From assembly GCF_003573695.1 (NCBI RefSeq), contig NC_039358.1:196939192-197003191 (forward strand): a DNA stretch of 64,000 nt, in the 5' to 3' direction. This document shows positions 32,793 through 43,716 of the stretch, piece after piece; the stretch's first letter is position 1; each line of letters begins with the position of its first letter. The notes under the pieces are model-generated. The model had not been told where the DNA came from and searched no databases. It saw only the letters and a program-made list of their open reading frames with translations. The DNA is from Papaver somniferum (Eukaryota > Streptophyta > Magnoliopsida > Ranunculales > Papaveraceae). The position numbers and the translations under genes are program-made.

Positions 32793-33299
32793 GTACTATC
32801 TTGTGTAAAGAACGCATAGTTTCTGCAAATGCTTTCATCTTCGGCTACGGTAAATTTTCGACCCCTAATCTTCTTCTTTTGTTGTTTAGATTGAGTATTA
32901 GATTGAGACATATTAAAGAAATTATACAATACAAGTGAATGAAATAGGTAGATGATGAAATTTGTTTTAGATTAACAAATGTGAAGAGTAGAGAAGAGAA
33001 GGTGTGAGTTAAAATGGTAGAGGAATGTGGTATTTATAGGGGGGAAATTATGTCCGTTGTATCATATTATACTCGGCGGTGCAAACTAAACCGACCAGTC
33101 TTACAAAAACCGATAGCGGTGTAGCGAACACCGAATGGTTTAAAATACACCGAGCGGTCGAGACTCGACCGCTCGGTAGAAACTTGACCTGTTTGCCAGT
33201 TTGCCCCCTCCATAGTGGGTGCTTAAATGGTAAACATTCATGTTTGACACACCCATAGGAAGGGGCCTTAGGAAACAATTTAAGGCTTCGCCAACTAAA

Positions 33300-33570
33300 A
33301 ATACGGAAATAAGGATTATTTGCTTTAGAAGTGCTACAAGGTGCTATTTGGGAGAAAAAGAAAGGTCTGGAAAATTTTATCATCGAAGGAGACTACGAAA
33401 GTTTGTTCAAATACTTTCAAGGAAAGAAAACTGACATTTCTTGGAGCTCTAAAGCTTACTTAGATGAAGCTAATAGATTAGTTCAATTATGCAACAATTT
33501 TTTGGGTTTCTATTTTGTTCCAAGACTAGCAAACATGGCGGTAGATACTCTAGCAAAATCTGTTAGGATT
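33300..33570 (+). pseudogene. RNase H-like domain fragment of a LINE-type retroelement
   Basis: The ORF at 33331-33741 contains LQGAIWEKKKGLENFIIEGD, then YLDEANRLVQLC and a distal VPRLANMAVDTLAKS. EGD followed by R-AN-AVDTLA is the pattern of the plant RVT_3 (RNase H-like) domain found at the end of LINE polyproteins. Only this domain remains; it begins right at the right border of Harbinger 2, with nothing matching it on the other side. Confidence 0.65.
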
Positions 33571-33599
33571 TTAATATTGTGGAAACTTTCCTCCTACTT

Positions 33600-34800
33600 G
33601 TATTCAACATCAAGCTCAACCTATTCGTACTTGGATGTTTTCTTTACTTTTTGGCTAAAACTCTATTCATCCAATACTGTACGGAGGTTCTGCTCATGGT
33701 CATTCAACCAACCAAATCAACACACTCTATTTGATGCATAAAACAGTAAGACAAACAAAGGGATAAACGTACCAACAAAGCTTAGATTTAATATTGGTAG
33801 AAGCCTTATTATTACTGTAAGCTTAGGGTTACACAAACTCCCCTTGTTCCAGACACCCAGACCTTCAAAATATCAGGCTTTTATGGCCTTACAAAAGTTA
33901 TATAGAAAGTAATTAACTAGCAGTTCAACTTTCCTTTATGCAAGGAAGTTGCCTAACCATGCCAACTGGCATAACTCATTTCCTAAAGTTATGGCGGCAG
34001 TTCCTAGACTTTAGAAAGAATAAATCAAACATAAACTCCACGGTCCCAATTCCTAACTGTGTGGGCCATCTATCTAACACATGTCTCTAGTCTTGCAGCA
34101 CAAGATAGCTTACACTAGTCAAAGTAAGGATATCATTGATGTGCACCATTCTCCCAATAATGCAAGTGTGCTTATTCAAGATCTGGGAAGCACTGACATG
34201 GACACGGGGCATGGACACAACACGACACGGACACAGCGACCTCCAAAACTCAAAATCATCAGGACACATACACGTTAATATATATACTAATTAAATAATT
34301 TTTATATACTGAAATCATAGTGTTATGGTATATCAAATACATTAATCACACAATTATACGATAAAAACTCAATTTTATGCTATTAGATTAGTCCACATGT
34401 AGAAAAATTAACTATTATACTAATTTCCATGACACACTAGATTACCGAAAGTATAAATTTTTACACGTGCGTCATGTCGGTGTCTAACGTACGTCATATG
34501 TCCGACGTGCGTTGGAAGCACACAAGGCACCAATACCGATGTGTCGGTGCTTCACAGTTCAAGACACATTTACATCGCTGCATGTCTCATGCACACAGGC
34601 CACGTGCCAAACTTCTTTGGCACCTATCGATGCATATCTCGCATTGATGGTCATGTCCTAACCCTTTTTGGACCATCCCTTGGTCTAGCCTGCAACTCAT
34701 AATGCACCACGCATTTCAAGACTTGTCTAAGTTGTAGATAATGCGCCACCTTAGCGCATTATTACTAGGTCGCTTGACCAATCGTTCATATATCTCCCCC
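33600..34800 (-). repeat. Probable 3' LTR region of the chromovirus remnant, split by a MITE
   Basis: The minus strand passes from the chromodomain end (about 34820) through a purine-rich AGCTGGTGGGGGAGATA, which looks like a polypurine tract, into non-coding sequence. I infer this to be the element's LTR, interrupted at 34183-34557. No second LTR is present to set its limits. Confidence 0.35.
34183..34557. mobile_element. 375-bp hAT-like MITE
   Basis: Ends CTGGGAAGCACTGACATGG and (complement of right) CTGTGAAGCACCGACACATC are inverted repeats. They are flanked by TTCAAGAT (34175-34182) and TTCAAGAC (34558-34565), an 8-bp duplication with one mismatch. GGACACG- and CGTACGTC-like words fill the subterminal parts. 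No ORF. Confidence 0.75.
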
Positions 34801-34819
34801 ACCAGCTGAACTCAGCACC

Positions 34820-35630
34820 CTCGTCGATTCTTTAAGGTGTAGGTAATCCTGAATTTGATCTTCAAATGGCGACAATGTTGTTTCTTTCTCCCAAGAATCT
34901 TCTGAATCTCGTAAATCATGCCACTTTACCAAATAATAGGTCCTTTTATTCTTCTTTATTTTCTCCTCAACAGGGACATCAAGTATACTCTCTACTTTCT
35001 TATCAAATTGCTATCTAATCACTGGTCGTGCACGCTTCAATTGTTTTGTCAAAGTCTCCAATAAATCAGGATGGTACTTCTTTAAAAACCTAACATCAAA
35101 AGTTGGATGCACTTTCGGTCGTTCTGGCAAAACGTGTCTGTAAGCCACCTTACATCACTTCAAAAGGACCATTATACCTTGAAATCAAGCCTTTATACAT
35201 TGTATTGCTAGAAGTCTTCTCCCAGATCTGGGGAGTTATCTTTAACAGTACCATATCTCCCACCTCGAATTCCACATCTTTGTAATACAAATCAGCATAT
35301 TTCTTCATCCTTCTCACTTATTTTAACAAACTATCACGCGCTTTCCCAGTCATCTCCGTTTTAGACCTTGCAAAGCGGAATGCTGCTGAGAAGGAGCCTT
35401 GTTTCTCATCCTTAGAAACCTCATTGGGGGGGGGGGCGTAAAGGTTGTTGTGATATTCCTAACTCGAAAGGACTCATCTCTTTAGATGGACTCTTGTGCA
35501 AATTATAGCAAAATTGAGTCGTATCCGTCAATGAAACCCAATTTCCCTGGCCTGCAGTCACATAATGACGCAAATTCTATTCTAGCAATGCATTTATCCT
35601 CTCCGTCTGACCATCAGTTTGAGGGTGATT
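34820..35630 (-). pseudogene. Chromovirus (Ty3/gypsy) integrase-chromodomain remnant
   Basis: Read on the minus strand in shifting frames: integrase core end HPQTDGQTERINALLE (about 35600) and NWVSLTDTTQFCYNLH. The integrase C-terminal GPFEV region comes next (about 35200), then a chromodomain with YYLVKWHDLRDSEDSWE (about 34950-34890). The order and the chromodomain identify a chromovirus. Several stops and frameshifts, including at an 11-G run near 35428, show that it is dead. Upstream pol and gag are missing. Confidence 0.8.
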
Positions 35631-35639
35631 TCTAATAGA

Positions 35640-35965
35640 GAACTTCAGTTCAGACCCAAATATAAGTTTGATCATGTTATTTTTGAAGTTTAGGATAGAA
35701 AACTAAACTTGGGTTTCTGCAAAACGTCATAAGTCTTCCCAAAAACATCTACACCATTCAAAATCACATGCAGTAACATATGTAAGTTTATTAACAGAAC
35801 TTGTTACATTCATGGTTAGAAAAGATGGCAGGTAAGCGATTTCATTGGAGAATAAATGAAAATAGTTATGGAAGGATTGTACAAGTACATGACATGAAAA
35901 TCAGTAAACTTAAAGAAAAACAAAACCGAGAAAGAACCCATACCTTCTGTAGAAGAGAAAATCAG
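35640..35965. other. Unassigned DNA between the chromovirus remnant and the long LTR
   Basis: AT-rich, no gene recognised. It could be the left part of the CACTA-like element whose right end is at 39189, but I see no CACTA start here. Confidence 0.3.
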
Positions 35966-38306
35966 TGAAAAAGCAGGGGGTCTAACAACACCACTCAATA
36001 TTTCGCTTAGCAATCTGTATGGACTAACTCTGAAATACTTTGCTAGAGAATCAACTAGACAGTCAGACTAATATAGATATAAGTATCTCAAGGAGTTAAT
36101 ATCAAATACAAGGAATAAATTGGACGGTACCAAAGACCAGTGTCCAAGGATAAATCAATATCAATCAACAACCAGAGGTTGGATTTCCAATTGATGATCA
36201 CGAACGGACAACCTATATTATTTCAATTATATAACAAATATAATGCGGAAAAGAAATAACACAGACACCAGAAGTTTTGTTAACGAGGAAACTGCAAATG
36301 CAGAAAAACCTCGGGACCTAGTCCAGATTGAATACACACTGTATTAAGCCGCTACAGACACTAACCTACTCCAAGCTAACTTCGGACTGGACTATAGTTG
36401 AACCCCAATCAGTCTCCCACTAATTCAAGGTACATTTGTACTCTTACGCCTCTGATCCCAACAGGATACTGCACACTTGATTCCCTTAGCTGATCTCACC
36501 CACAACCAAGAGTTGCTGCAACCCAAAATCGCAGACTTCATAATAAACAAATCTGTCTCACACAGAAAAGTCTATCAAAGGATAAATCTGTCTCCCACAG
36601 AAAAACCCTAGGTTTTGTTCCGTCTTAAGATATAAAATCAAGGTGAACAGGAACCAATTGATAATCCGGTCTTATATTCCCGAAGAACAGCCTAGATTAA
36701 TCAATCACCTCTCTACAATCCTTCCTGACTACATAGGCGGTTTCTCGAGGAATCACAAACAGTGAGACGAAGATGTTTGTGACTTCTTTATCTTGCCTAT
36801 CGGAGAACTCTCACGATTTCAAGCCAATCAATAGATTGTACTCGTACGATAGAAGATGCAAGATCAGATCACACAACTACGATAAAAGTAGTATCGGTCT
36901 GGATTCACAATCCCAATGAAGTCTTTAAGTGGTTAACCTGGTTTTAAAGAAGAAACCCAAAGGTTAAAGGAGAATCGACTCTAGCGAGCGCACTAGTATC
37001 ACACAGACGTGTGGGGATTAGTTTTGCCCAATGCTAGATGTCTCCTTTATATATTCTTCAAATCAGGGTTTTTCCTTAGTTACAAAGCAATCCACATTCA
37101 CCGTTAGATGAAAACCTGATTTAGATTCAAGCTAATATTTGTCTCGAAAACTTAGCTTGTCACACACACTTGGTTAGACGTTTACTGGGTTTGCGAAAAC
37201 CATGCCCAAACGTGTACGTGTATGTTGGTTCAACATAGTAACCCAAAAGGTTAACCATATGAGCATTTCATATTAACCTTGTTCTTCTTCACCATAACTA
37301 GTTCAATTGACTCAAATGAACTAGTTATAGAGTTGTACAATCTCTACGAGATCTTATGTGACTACACAAGACACAATTGAAACAAAGATGATTCGATCCG
37401 ATTGAATCGGCTCATGAACTTTATAGCCGCGGTTTGCATACTACACTCCTTAGTAATTTAAGTTTCATGTTCAGAGCACATCTTTAGATCATAACCCACT
37501 CAAGTACGCAGACAAGTTCGCGGAGTTAAGACAATTGGCGGAGTTTTCCAAACTCAGCAGAAAATCTCGGCAAAGAGACTTTTGCTAGTTCGCGGACTTA
37601 ACATGCAAACGAGTTTTTGGAAAATCCCAGCAGAAACTCTCAGTAAGAGAACTTCCGTTAGTTCGCGGACTGAGTTCGCAGACTGGGTTCGCGGACTTGG
37701 CAAAGCCAAATCCTCCGGTTTCTCTCAATCAACAAAGTTCGAAAACTTCGGCTCAAGGAATACATGGTTATGAAATCTAACTCTCATTCCAATCATTGAG
37801 ACATTCTTAGAGGACGTTATATATCTGTTATTCACAGACCGTTTCACGTCAGAGCAATTCTCAAAGTAATTGAAACTTTTCATGACTTTCGTCACTAGAT
37901 GAAGATAAACTTGATCAAAGCGAAACGCTTTACCAACACATGATTTCGAGATATAGATAGGAGAGATATACTCGGCTCGAAATATCAAATGTGTATGATT
38001 CAGTCTATATAACATACGACTTTTGTCTCATAAGAAGTAGGAGATAAAAGAGATAGACTTTTGAGTGATAGATAAGTTCAAGTCTCTGCATACCTTTTTG
38101 TTGATGAAGGTCCATGGTTCCTTGAGTAGATCTTCATCGTTGTATGATGAATCTCCATGAAGTCCTTGAGCTCAACTACACTTTTCTATCCTAGTCCGAG
38201 ACTTAGCTATGCAGACTAGAAATCAAGACTCATAGTTTATCACTAACATTGACAAACATGCTTAAGATAGCAACGCATGCGAGGTCGAACGTGCTATGCT
38301 CTAACA
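35966..38306 (-). mobile_element. Solo LTR, 2.3 kb, minus orientation
   Basis: The minus strand starts TGTTAGAGCATAGCACGTTC at 38306 and ends CCCCCTGCTTTTTCA at 35966. The TGTTAG...CA ends and the size match a known long-LTR plant retroelement style, and no internal region adjoins either side, so it is probably a solo LTR. The expected 5-bp target duplication (ATCAG / CTCAT) is not convincing, which leaves truncation as an alternative. Inside, 37500-37700 has repeated AGTTCGCGGACT words. Confidence 0.6.
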
Positions 38307-39189
38307 CTCATCCCAATTACGAAACAAGTGGAGTTCGGATTTGGATTTTAAAGCCAAATTTCATTAACCTGAAATAAAATTAGGGCATGAATGAGTAAAT
38401 TTACAAAAGCAACAGAATAATACAGAATCTCAATCATACGATTAGGAAGAAAAATTATTACTCTGTATTAGACAATATTAATCTATAGAAACCCTAATTA
38501 ACAATAACTTTCATCTGCATTTAAATGAAATCACAATCGTCTAGACAACTTACTGACAAATTAGGGTAGACGAATAGTATCATAATATCGTTATTTGAAG
38601 GAGAAGAACGGTACAAATCTAGTTGAAGGAAAAAAAATTCTATTGAATATGAGAAGCTCCATAACTGTAGATCTAAAAAGACACCTGTTTTTCTTTCGTT
38701 TTGTTTTGAGAACAGGGCCGAAGGTTACAAAGAACAAGCTAATTGGAGAAAGAGTTATAGACGTACCTCGATCCGAGAGAAGTAATATTATTTTTTTACT
38801 TTCTGATTTTGATCTATGTGATTTTTTTTTGGTTTTGGAGTATACCGATTAGATGTGGTTTAGTGGTTATTCTAAAATTTTGGAGAAAAATATGCGACGG
38901 AGGGAAAATTTGATAATCTTCTGATATTTTTGCGGTATTTTATTTAGCTAAAGCGGAAAAGTAAGTTTTACTCATTTCTTCGTTATTTATATGTGTTCTT
39001 TAATTTTTTGATTGAGACGTATAATTAGTCACACTATTTGTGTGACAAGATTAATTTAAAATAAAATATAATTAGGTAGAGATTTATTGTTACACTTTTT
39101 AACGATGTCACACATATTTGTGAAACAACTTTTATCACATCAATTAGTGTAACAATTCAGTGTTACAAATTACTCCATTTGGTATAGTG
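38307..39189. mobile_element. Right end of a CACTA-like element
   Basis: The complement of 39189 downward reads CACTATACCAAATGG, a CACTA-type terminus. It is followed by short subterminal inverted words such as TGTAACACTGAATTGTTACA and TCACACATATTTGTGA (39030-39165). No transposase is recognised, and the left end is not found; the long LTR may have inserted into this element. The minor ORF at 38595-38852 has no recognisable product. Confidence 0.45.
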
Positions 39190-39717
39190 TAAATCAACCC
39201 AATATTAATCCGGATGTTGCTGGTTAGTATGGTGATCATAAATTTTTTTTCTCTTCTGTGGAGGGGAAGAACCATAAGTCTCCCTGTGGGACGCAATTTA
39301 AGCATAAATGGAAGCCCAATTTTTTGAAAATTATAGGCTTAGCAGCCAGCTGGGCTTGGTGTGATATTGCACACCCATGTTTAAGCTGGCTCCCCACTCC
39401 TCCTCTCACACCTAAGATACTATAACAATATAATTTTTATTTTTGGGTGCCTTGTACCTATAATACATTTAGGTTAAATCAGATGCCGTTATTTTGTTAT
39501 TGTTGGCTTGTATTGGCTTTGCATTCTCGCACCATCTTGGTGGTTTAGTAATTTATGGTTGTTGCAATTTTTTTTGTGATAAAAGAGAAAAACCAGATGC
39601 ATCATAGGAACCGGTTCTGGGTTCCAGTTTTCATGCAATCCGGTGGAACCCGAACCGAATCCGTTAATAACCCTAATGCAAATTCACAGTTTTAATATGA
39701 AAGATCTCAAACCCTAT
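39190..39717. other. Unassigned DNA with a small GGTTCC/CCGGTT-rich remnant
   Basis: No gene. At 39608-39670 the words ACCGGTTCTGGGTTCC and CCGAACCGAATCCG resemble hAT-MITE ends such as those at 4900-5453 and 62810, probably an old fragment. Confidence 0.35.
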
Positions 39718-40378
39718 GGGTCTGTTTGGCATCTTGGAAACCCAACAACATAACCTAAGTAGAGATATCAGTTATCTAACTAGGAATTGGTTAACTTGAA
39801 TTATGTTTGTCTCAAATTTTATCTTATCCCAGATTAACATAGAAGTTGTTTGGTTAACATCTCAATCACCCAACAGAAATCATAAGTATAACTTGAATCA
39901 TGTTTGTTTCGCTCTCCAATTTAAACAACAATATGCAAATAACAATATCCAAGTCTAACTCATCCAAAAAATATTGGTAATAAACAACAATTAGTGTTGT
40001 TGTGGCTGCTGTTACAACTACTACCAAATCTTCTTCATCGTCAGAACTCGCCATATTAAGATATCTTATATGTACCTACCAACAGAAAGAATATAGAAGA
40101 TTAAAAATCATTATATCAATAGAAAACACACAGAAAATTAAAAATCAACATGGAAACTTTAAAAATAAAAACATTTCAATTTAATTCATAGAGCAGGAAC
40201 ATAGTTCATAAAAAATGAAAGGAAAACTACTATTACAGTACCATAACAACACTAAACTTAAACATTAACCAAATTAAATCTCTGACACAAACTACTAAAT
40301 GAAAAGAAACTTAAACATAACCTAGTAATTCGAAATCCCTGAGAATACTATGTGGCCAAACTTCACCCTATCAGACAC

Positions 40379-41406
40379 CTAGTCACTTAAATTGGAAGGA
40401 TAATGTGAGGGAATATTGAGCTTCGATAACAACCACTGTCGTTTCCTGTTCCCAGTCAATGCAATGAAAATCTTAGCTTTCTTTTCATCTTCCAATAAAT
40501 CTAGCACCTGCACAAAAGTATCATCATCCAAATTTGGTACATCCTCGAGTGCGGACACTAAACTTGCCTCTAAAGATGATGAAATTTTGTTTTCTTCTTT
40601 CTTAGTCGCAACATTGTTCACAGCCGCTTCCATTACCTGAATTGCATCTACCATTCCTTCTCCTGTACTCTTTTTGGTCTTTCTAAAAGGACGTGAATTC
40701 AGACCTGTTGAAGCTCGAGCCCTTTTTTGAGTGTCAGATGTACGCAAGTCCTCATCCTTATATTTATATCCATTCTCATTCTGTTCTTGAGGGGTATCTG
40801 GAGATTGCGTGTTATCTAAATTTTCATTATCATGGTCATCATCATCTTGCACAGTATTGTCATTCCTACAACGGCTATACCTTCCATTGGCCCTATTATC
40901 CCCAAATATAATAGCTAACTCATCAAAGTGAGCAAGGGTCTTTGTCCTCCAGCATTTGACATCAGGATGCTTCTCCAAGTGGAATTATAAAATTTTCCTA
41001 TTAGCATATCTTCTAAATACAAAACGAAAATCAAAATTCATTAAATTGTTAAAGAATAACATAAATTACAAATCTTGATATAATCATCCCATACAGCATC
41101 ATCAGCAATCACAATTTCTCGCGACTGATCCCATCCAAATCCACTTTGACCTCTAAGAGTGCTCACAGAAACATAGTTCTTCTTCAAAGTTTTCATACGA
41201 TTTTTCAACACATCCTTGGTAAAAGAAGAACCAAAACTCTGCTTGAAATTATCAACAAAGTGTGTCCAAGCATATTTGCTGAATTGACCATCGAGTAGTT
41301 GTCCTTTCTGTACTTGGTCTTCCATTAGACCTATGAACAGTCTATCCATGGGAGGAGTCCAAGTTGTCCTTCCAGTTTGGGGGTTGGATGATTGATCACT
41401 CTCCAT
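40379..41406 (-). CDS. Myb/SANT-like DNA-binding protein (Harbinger ORF1 type)
   Basis: Exon 1 (41406 to about 41083) encodes MESDQSSNPQTGR, then a Myb/SANT-like domain: TWTPPMDRLFIGLMEDQV, KYAWTHFV, TKDVLKNRMKTLKKNY, GFGWDQSREIV and WDDYIK. Exon 2 (about 40975-40379) continues with HPDVKCWRTKTLAHFDEL, a poly-acidic linker, a basic KRARAST stretch and a C-terminal region seen in the same family (NLDDDTFVQVLDLL). These proteins (PF12776-like) occur as Harbinger partner proteins and as domesticated LIMYB-like genes. The junction is a problem: after WDDYIK the genome reads ATTTGTAATT and no canonical donor/acceptor pair joins the two frames, so the donor may be mutated. A TATA-like TATATATA lies near 42030. 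Confidence 0.7.
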
Positions 41407-41683
41407 ATTCTATAATCAACTGAATATGTAAGCTATTGCTAAACAAACTTTTCAGGAAAGTTAAACAACACATCATTACTGGATTCTATATCACTAATTT
41501 TGTCACCATTATAGCTAACAAGAATAACCCTGTGAACTTGGGAAGCTAGTAATGCCTCAAACAAAGCTTGTCATAAACAAAATGAATTACCTACTAATTT
41601 AATCAAATTTAAAAAATTCCTTTCCCAAATTTAATTCATACCAACCACTATCAACAGACAACCTAAATCATTAATCTGATTAC

Positions 41684-41835
41684 GATGATACCACCAACAT
41701 GCAATTGATAAAAACAAAAGAAAACATATGTAGTAATGAGAAGAAAAAAAGAGGATGAAGATGATACCAGAAACATGCAATTGATAAAAACAAAAGAAAA
41801 CATATGTAGTAATGAGAAGAAAAACAGAGGATGAA
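41684..41835. repeat. 76-bp tandem duplication
   Basis: GATGATACCANNAACATGCA begins at 41684 and 41760 and again, partly, at 41836. The two full units are nearly identical (AAACATATGTAGTAATGAGA in both). Non-coding, upstream of the Myb-like gene inside Harbinger 3. Confidence 0.85.
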
Positions 41836-43351
41836 GATGATACCAGTATCTTGCAATTGATCTGTTGCAGATTTGATATGAAAGCGCTTTGTAAGAAAAA
41901 CCAAATCAGATTTGTAACAAACTGAATCGTAGAAATTACTGGGATGAATTTGTTAAACTAAACTAGTTGAGAAGAAAAGAGAATACCTTGTGCCAATTTT
42001 ATGTGGAAACAATAAGCTTTACATCAGTATATATAGGGAAGAAATTGGAAAATTCACAAAGGTATGAAAAACCCTATAGTGGGTTTAGTAATCGTGGGAA
42101 TGGTAATGGGATTGTGGAGTTCTATCCTTGGCGATGAAATTGGAAAAACAGGTATCTGAGAGAATACCTTAATCACACCTTTTTAGCATACGAAAATCAC
42201 GGTGAGTTTTCTTATTCTTAACGCAAGTTGGGAATTGAGGGAAGACAAACACGATATAACCGTTTTATCTAGATAACCCATCCTAGGATAAGGATATCCA
42301 AGCGGCCAAACACGACCTATATATCTTAACAAGTCCGAGCATCAATTTCCTCTTCTCTCAGACTTCTGTGATTCTACTACGCCGAATAACGTTACAAACT
42401 CAAAGATGAACAAGAAAACCAAGGTGATCTCAGGTAATCATGATAGTAACTTATAGTCTTCATCATCTTTGATAACCAAACAATACTGATCTTTTAACAG
42501 AAATTCTACTACGTTTACCGTTGAAATCTATTCTCGTATCAAAATATGTTTCGAAACAGTGGTTAGTACTTATCTCTAGTCCATATTTCATTCAACATCA
42601 TTGTATTCATAATAATCTCAAAGTATCTGGGTTATTTATGCACAAATCATCATTTGTATTAATGTTACACAATGAAAGAATAATGAGTAATCACAGTGTT
42701 CCTTTTGAAGTGCTAAAATCACTGAAGATTTGCCATTCTTGTAATGGCCTTTCTCCTTCTTTTGAGCACTAAGTACAAACCAAAGCGCCATAATCTTTAT
42801 ATATACAATCCCTCAACGGATCATTACAAAATTATTCCTTCACCACGATTCTTCTATTCTGCATGCAGTTTAAGTCTAGTTTTCAATCCACATAAATCAC
42901 TTGACTATGAAATTGTTTGTATATGGAGAAGTATTTTTTCCGTAAACAGTGAAAGTGAAACGAGTAAATATAGGTTTGAAATTTACTCTGCAATAACAAA
43001 TAAATGGAGACCATGTGGAGATTATACATTTTTTGCGCATAGTGAAGCTTTTTACTACTCTGCTGTTTTTTGGAATGGTTGCTTGAATTGGTTTAACCAC
43101 GTGACCCACAATTTTCTCTATTTTGATACACATCGAGAAGTACTGAAAACGTTTCCATTTAGTCTGATAAATAGTGAGGATAAATTGACGGAGAGTTTCA
43201 CCATGTATTTTGGAGAGTGCATGGGTCATATGTACTTAGTTCTAAGTGCACAACCACATCCTACTAGTAGTTTCTGTATTTTTGAGATGGATGTTGATTA
43301 CGGAGGATGGAAGTTGCAGTCTCTTGTCAACCTCAGCAAATTATCAATAGG

Positions 43352-43673
43352 TGTTATGGTTCAGTACCTTAACATATATCAAAAGAACTAAACTAACAGG
43401 TGAATGCAGAATTTTGAGTCGAGAATAGAGAGAATTAGGAGAGAATTGAGAATAGTTTTGAGATATAGGGAGTTGAAGAGAAGACTTGAAAGAATAATTG
43501 TATTTTCTTAAATTTCAAAACTAACAGACTCAAGTACTTATAGCTGACATTACTTTGCTTGCAAGCTTGCGCAGCAATTCTAGTTGAACTTAATAACTAC
43601 CTTAACAAAACAAACTAATTAAGGAAAGTCTAAATAAGGAGAACACTGTAAAAGTGGTGTTGGTATCACAACA
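43352..43673 (-). repeat. 3' LTR of the chromovirus
   Basis: 322 bp, near-identical to 47376-47697; borders the F-box coding sequence at 43351. Confidence 0.93.
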
Positions 43674-43716
43674 TCCCACCCTGCTTGAAAAAAGACTTGT
43701 CCTCAAGTCTGAAACT

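Larger units (their letters stand above)
23383..32911 (-). pseudogene. Harbinger ORF1 (Myb-like / NAM-associated partner protein), split by LTR element
   Basis: The N-terminal part is at 32911-32798 (MSQSNTQSKQ, RGRKFTVAEDESICRNYAFF). The middle is at 24206-23951 (LWDNIFAKF through RTDWHQ) and the C-terminal part at 23904-23383 (GRNHARAARKA, then a Glu/Lys-rich helix ending WEMEMDRL and KKQEK). If the LTR element and one target duplication are removed, the frame continues across the junction as FFTQDS / IDGASQQS, which proves the interruption. There is also a frameshift near 23960. ORF1 proteins of this type bind element DNA and help the transposase. The TATA motif is at about 33037 on the minus strand. 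Inactive as it stands. Confidence 0.82.
21815..33267. mobile_element. Harbinger 2: PIF/Harbinger element, 2.9 kb, split by an 8.6-kb LTR element
   Basis: Flanked by TTA (21812-21814 and 33268-33270). Left terminus GGTCGGTTCCTATGGC; complement of the right terminus GGCCCCTTCCTATGGG. Subterminal matches continue inward, with GGCAAACTGGC and AAGCGGTCGAG-type motifs on both sides. It holds a transposase with the catalytic core deleted, a Myb-like ORF1 fragment on the plus strand, and a Myb-like ORF1 on the minus strand that the LTR element interrupts. TATA motifs lie near 21985 (TATAAATTC), 22996 and, on the minus strand, 33037. Confidence 0.88.
39718..42317. mobile_element. Harbinger 3: 2.6-kb element carrying only a Myb/SANT-like gene
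   Basis: Left terminus GGGTCTGTTTGGCATCTTGG; complement of right terminus AGGTCGTGTTTGGCCGCTTGG. Flanks read TAT on both sides (39715-39717, 42318-42320), close to but not exactly the TWA typical of PIF/Harbinger. The inside holds one gene on the minus strand with a Myb/SANT-like domain; there is no transposase. The superfamily is inferred from the GTTTGG-type termini and the ORF1-like gene. Confidence 0.65.

Noticed and set aside
34087..34278. Small ORFs on both strands near 34.1-34.3 kb
   Set aside because: They overlap the end of a hAT-like MITE and have no domain.
35966..38306. Full retroelement rather than a solo LTR
   Set aside because: No gag or pol and no PBS or PPT adjoins either border inside the window.
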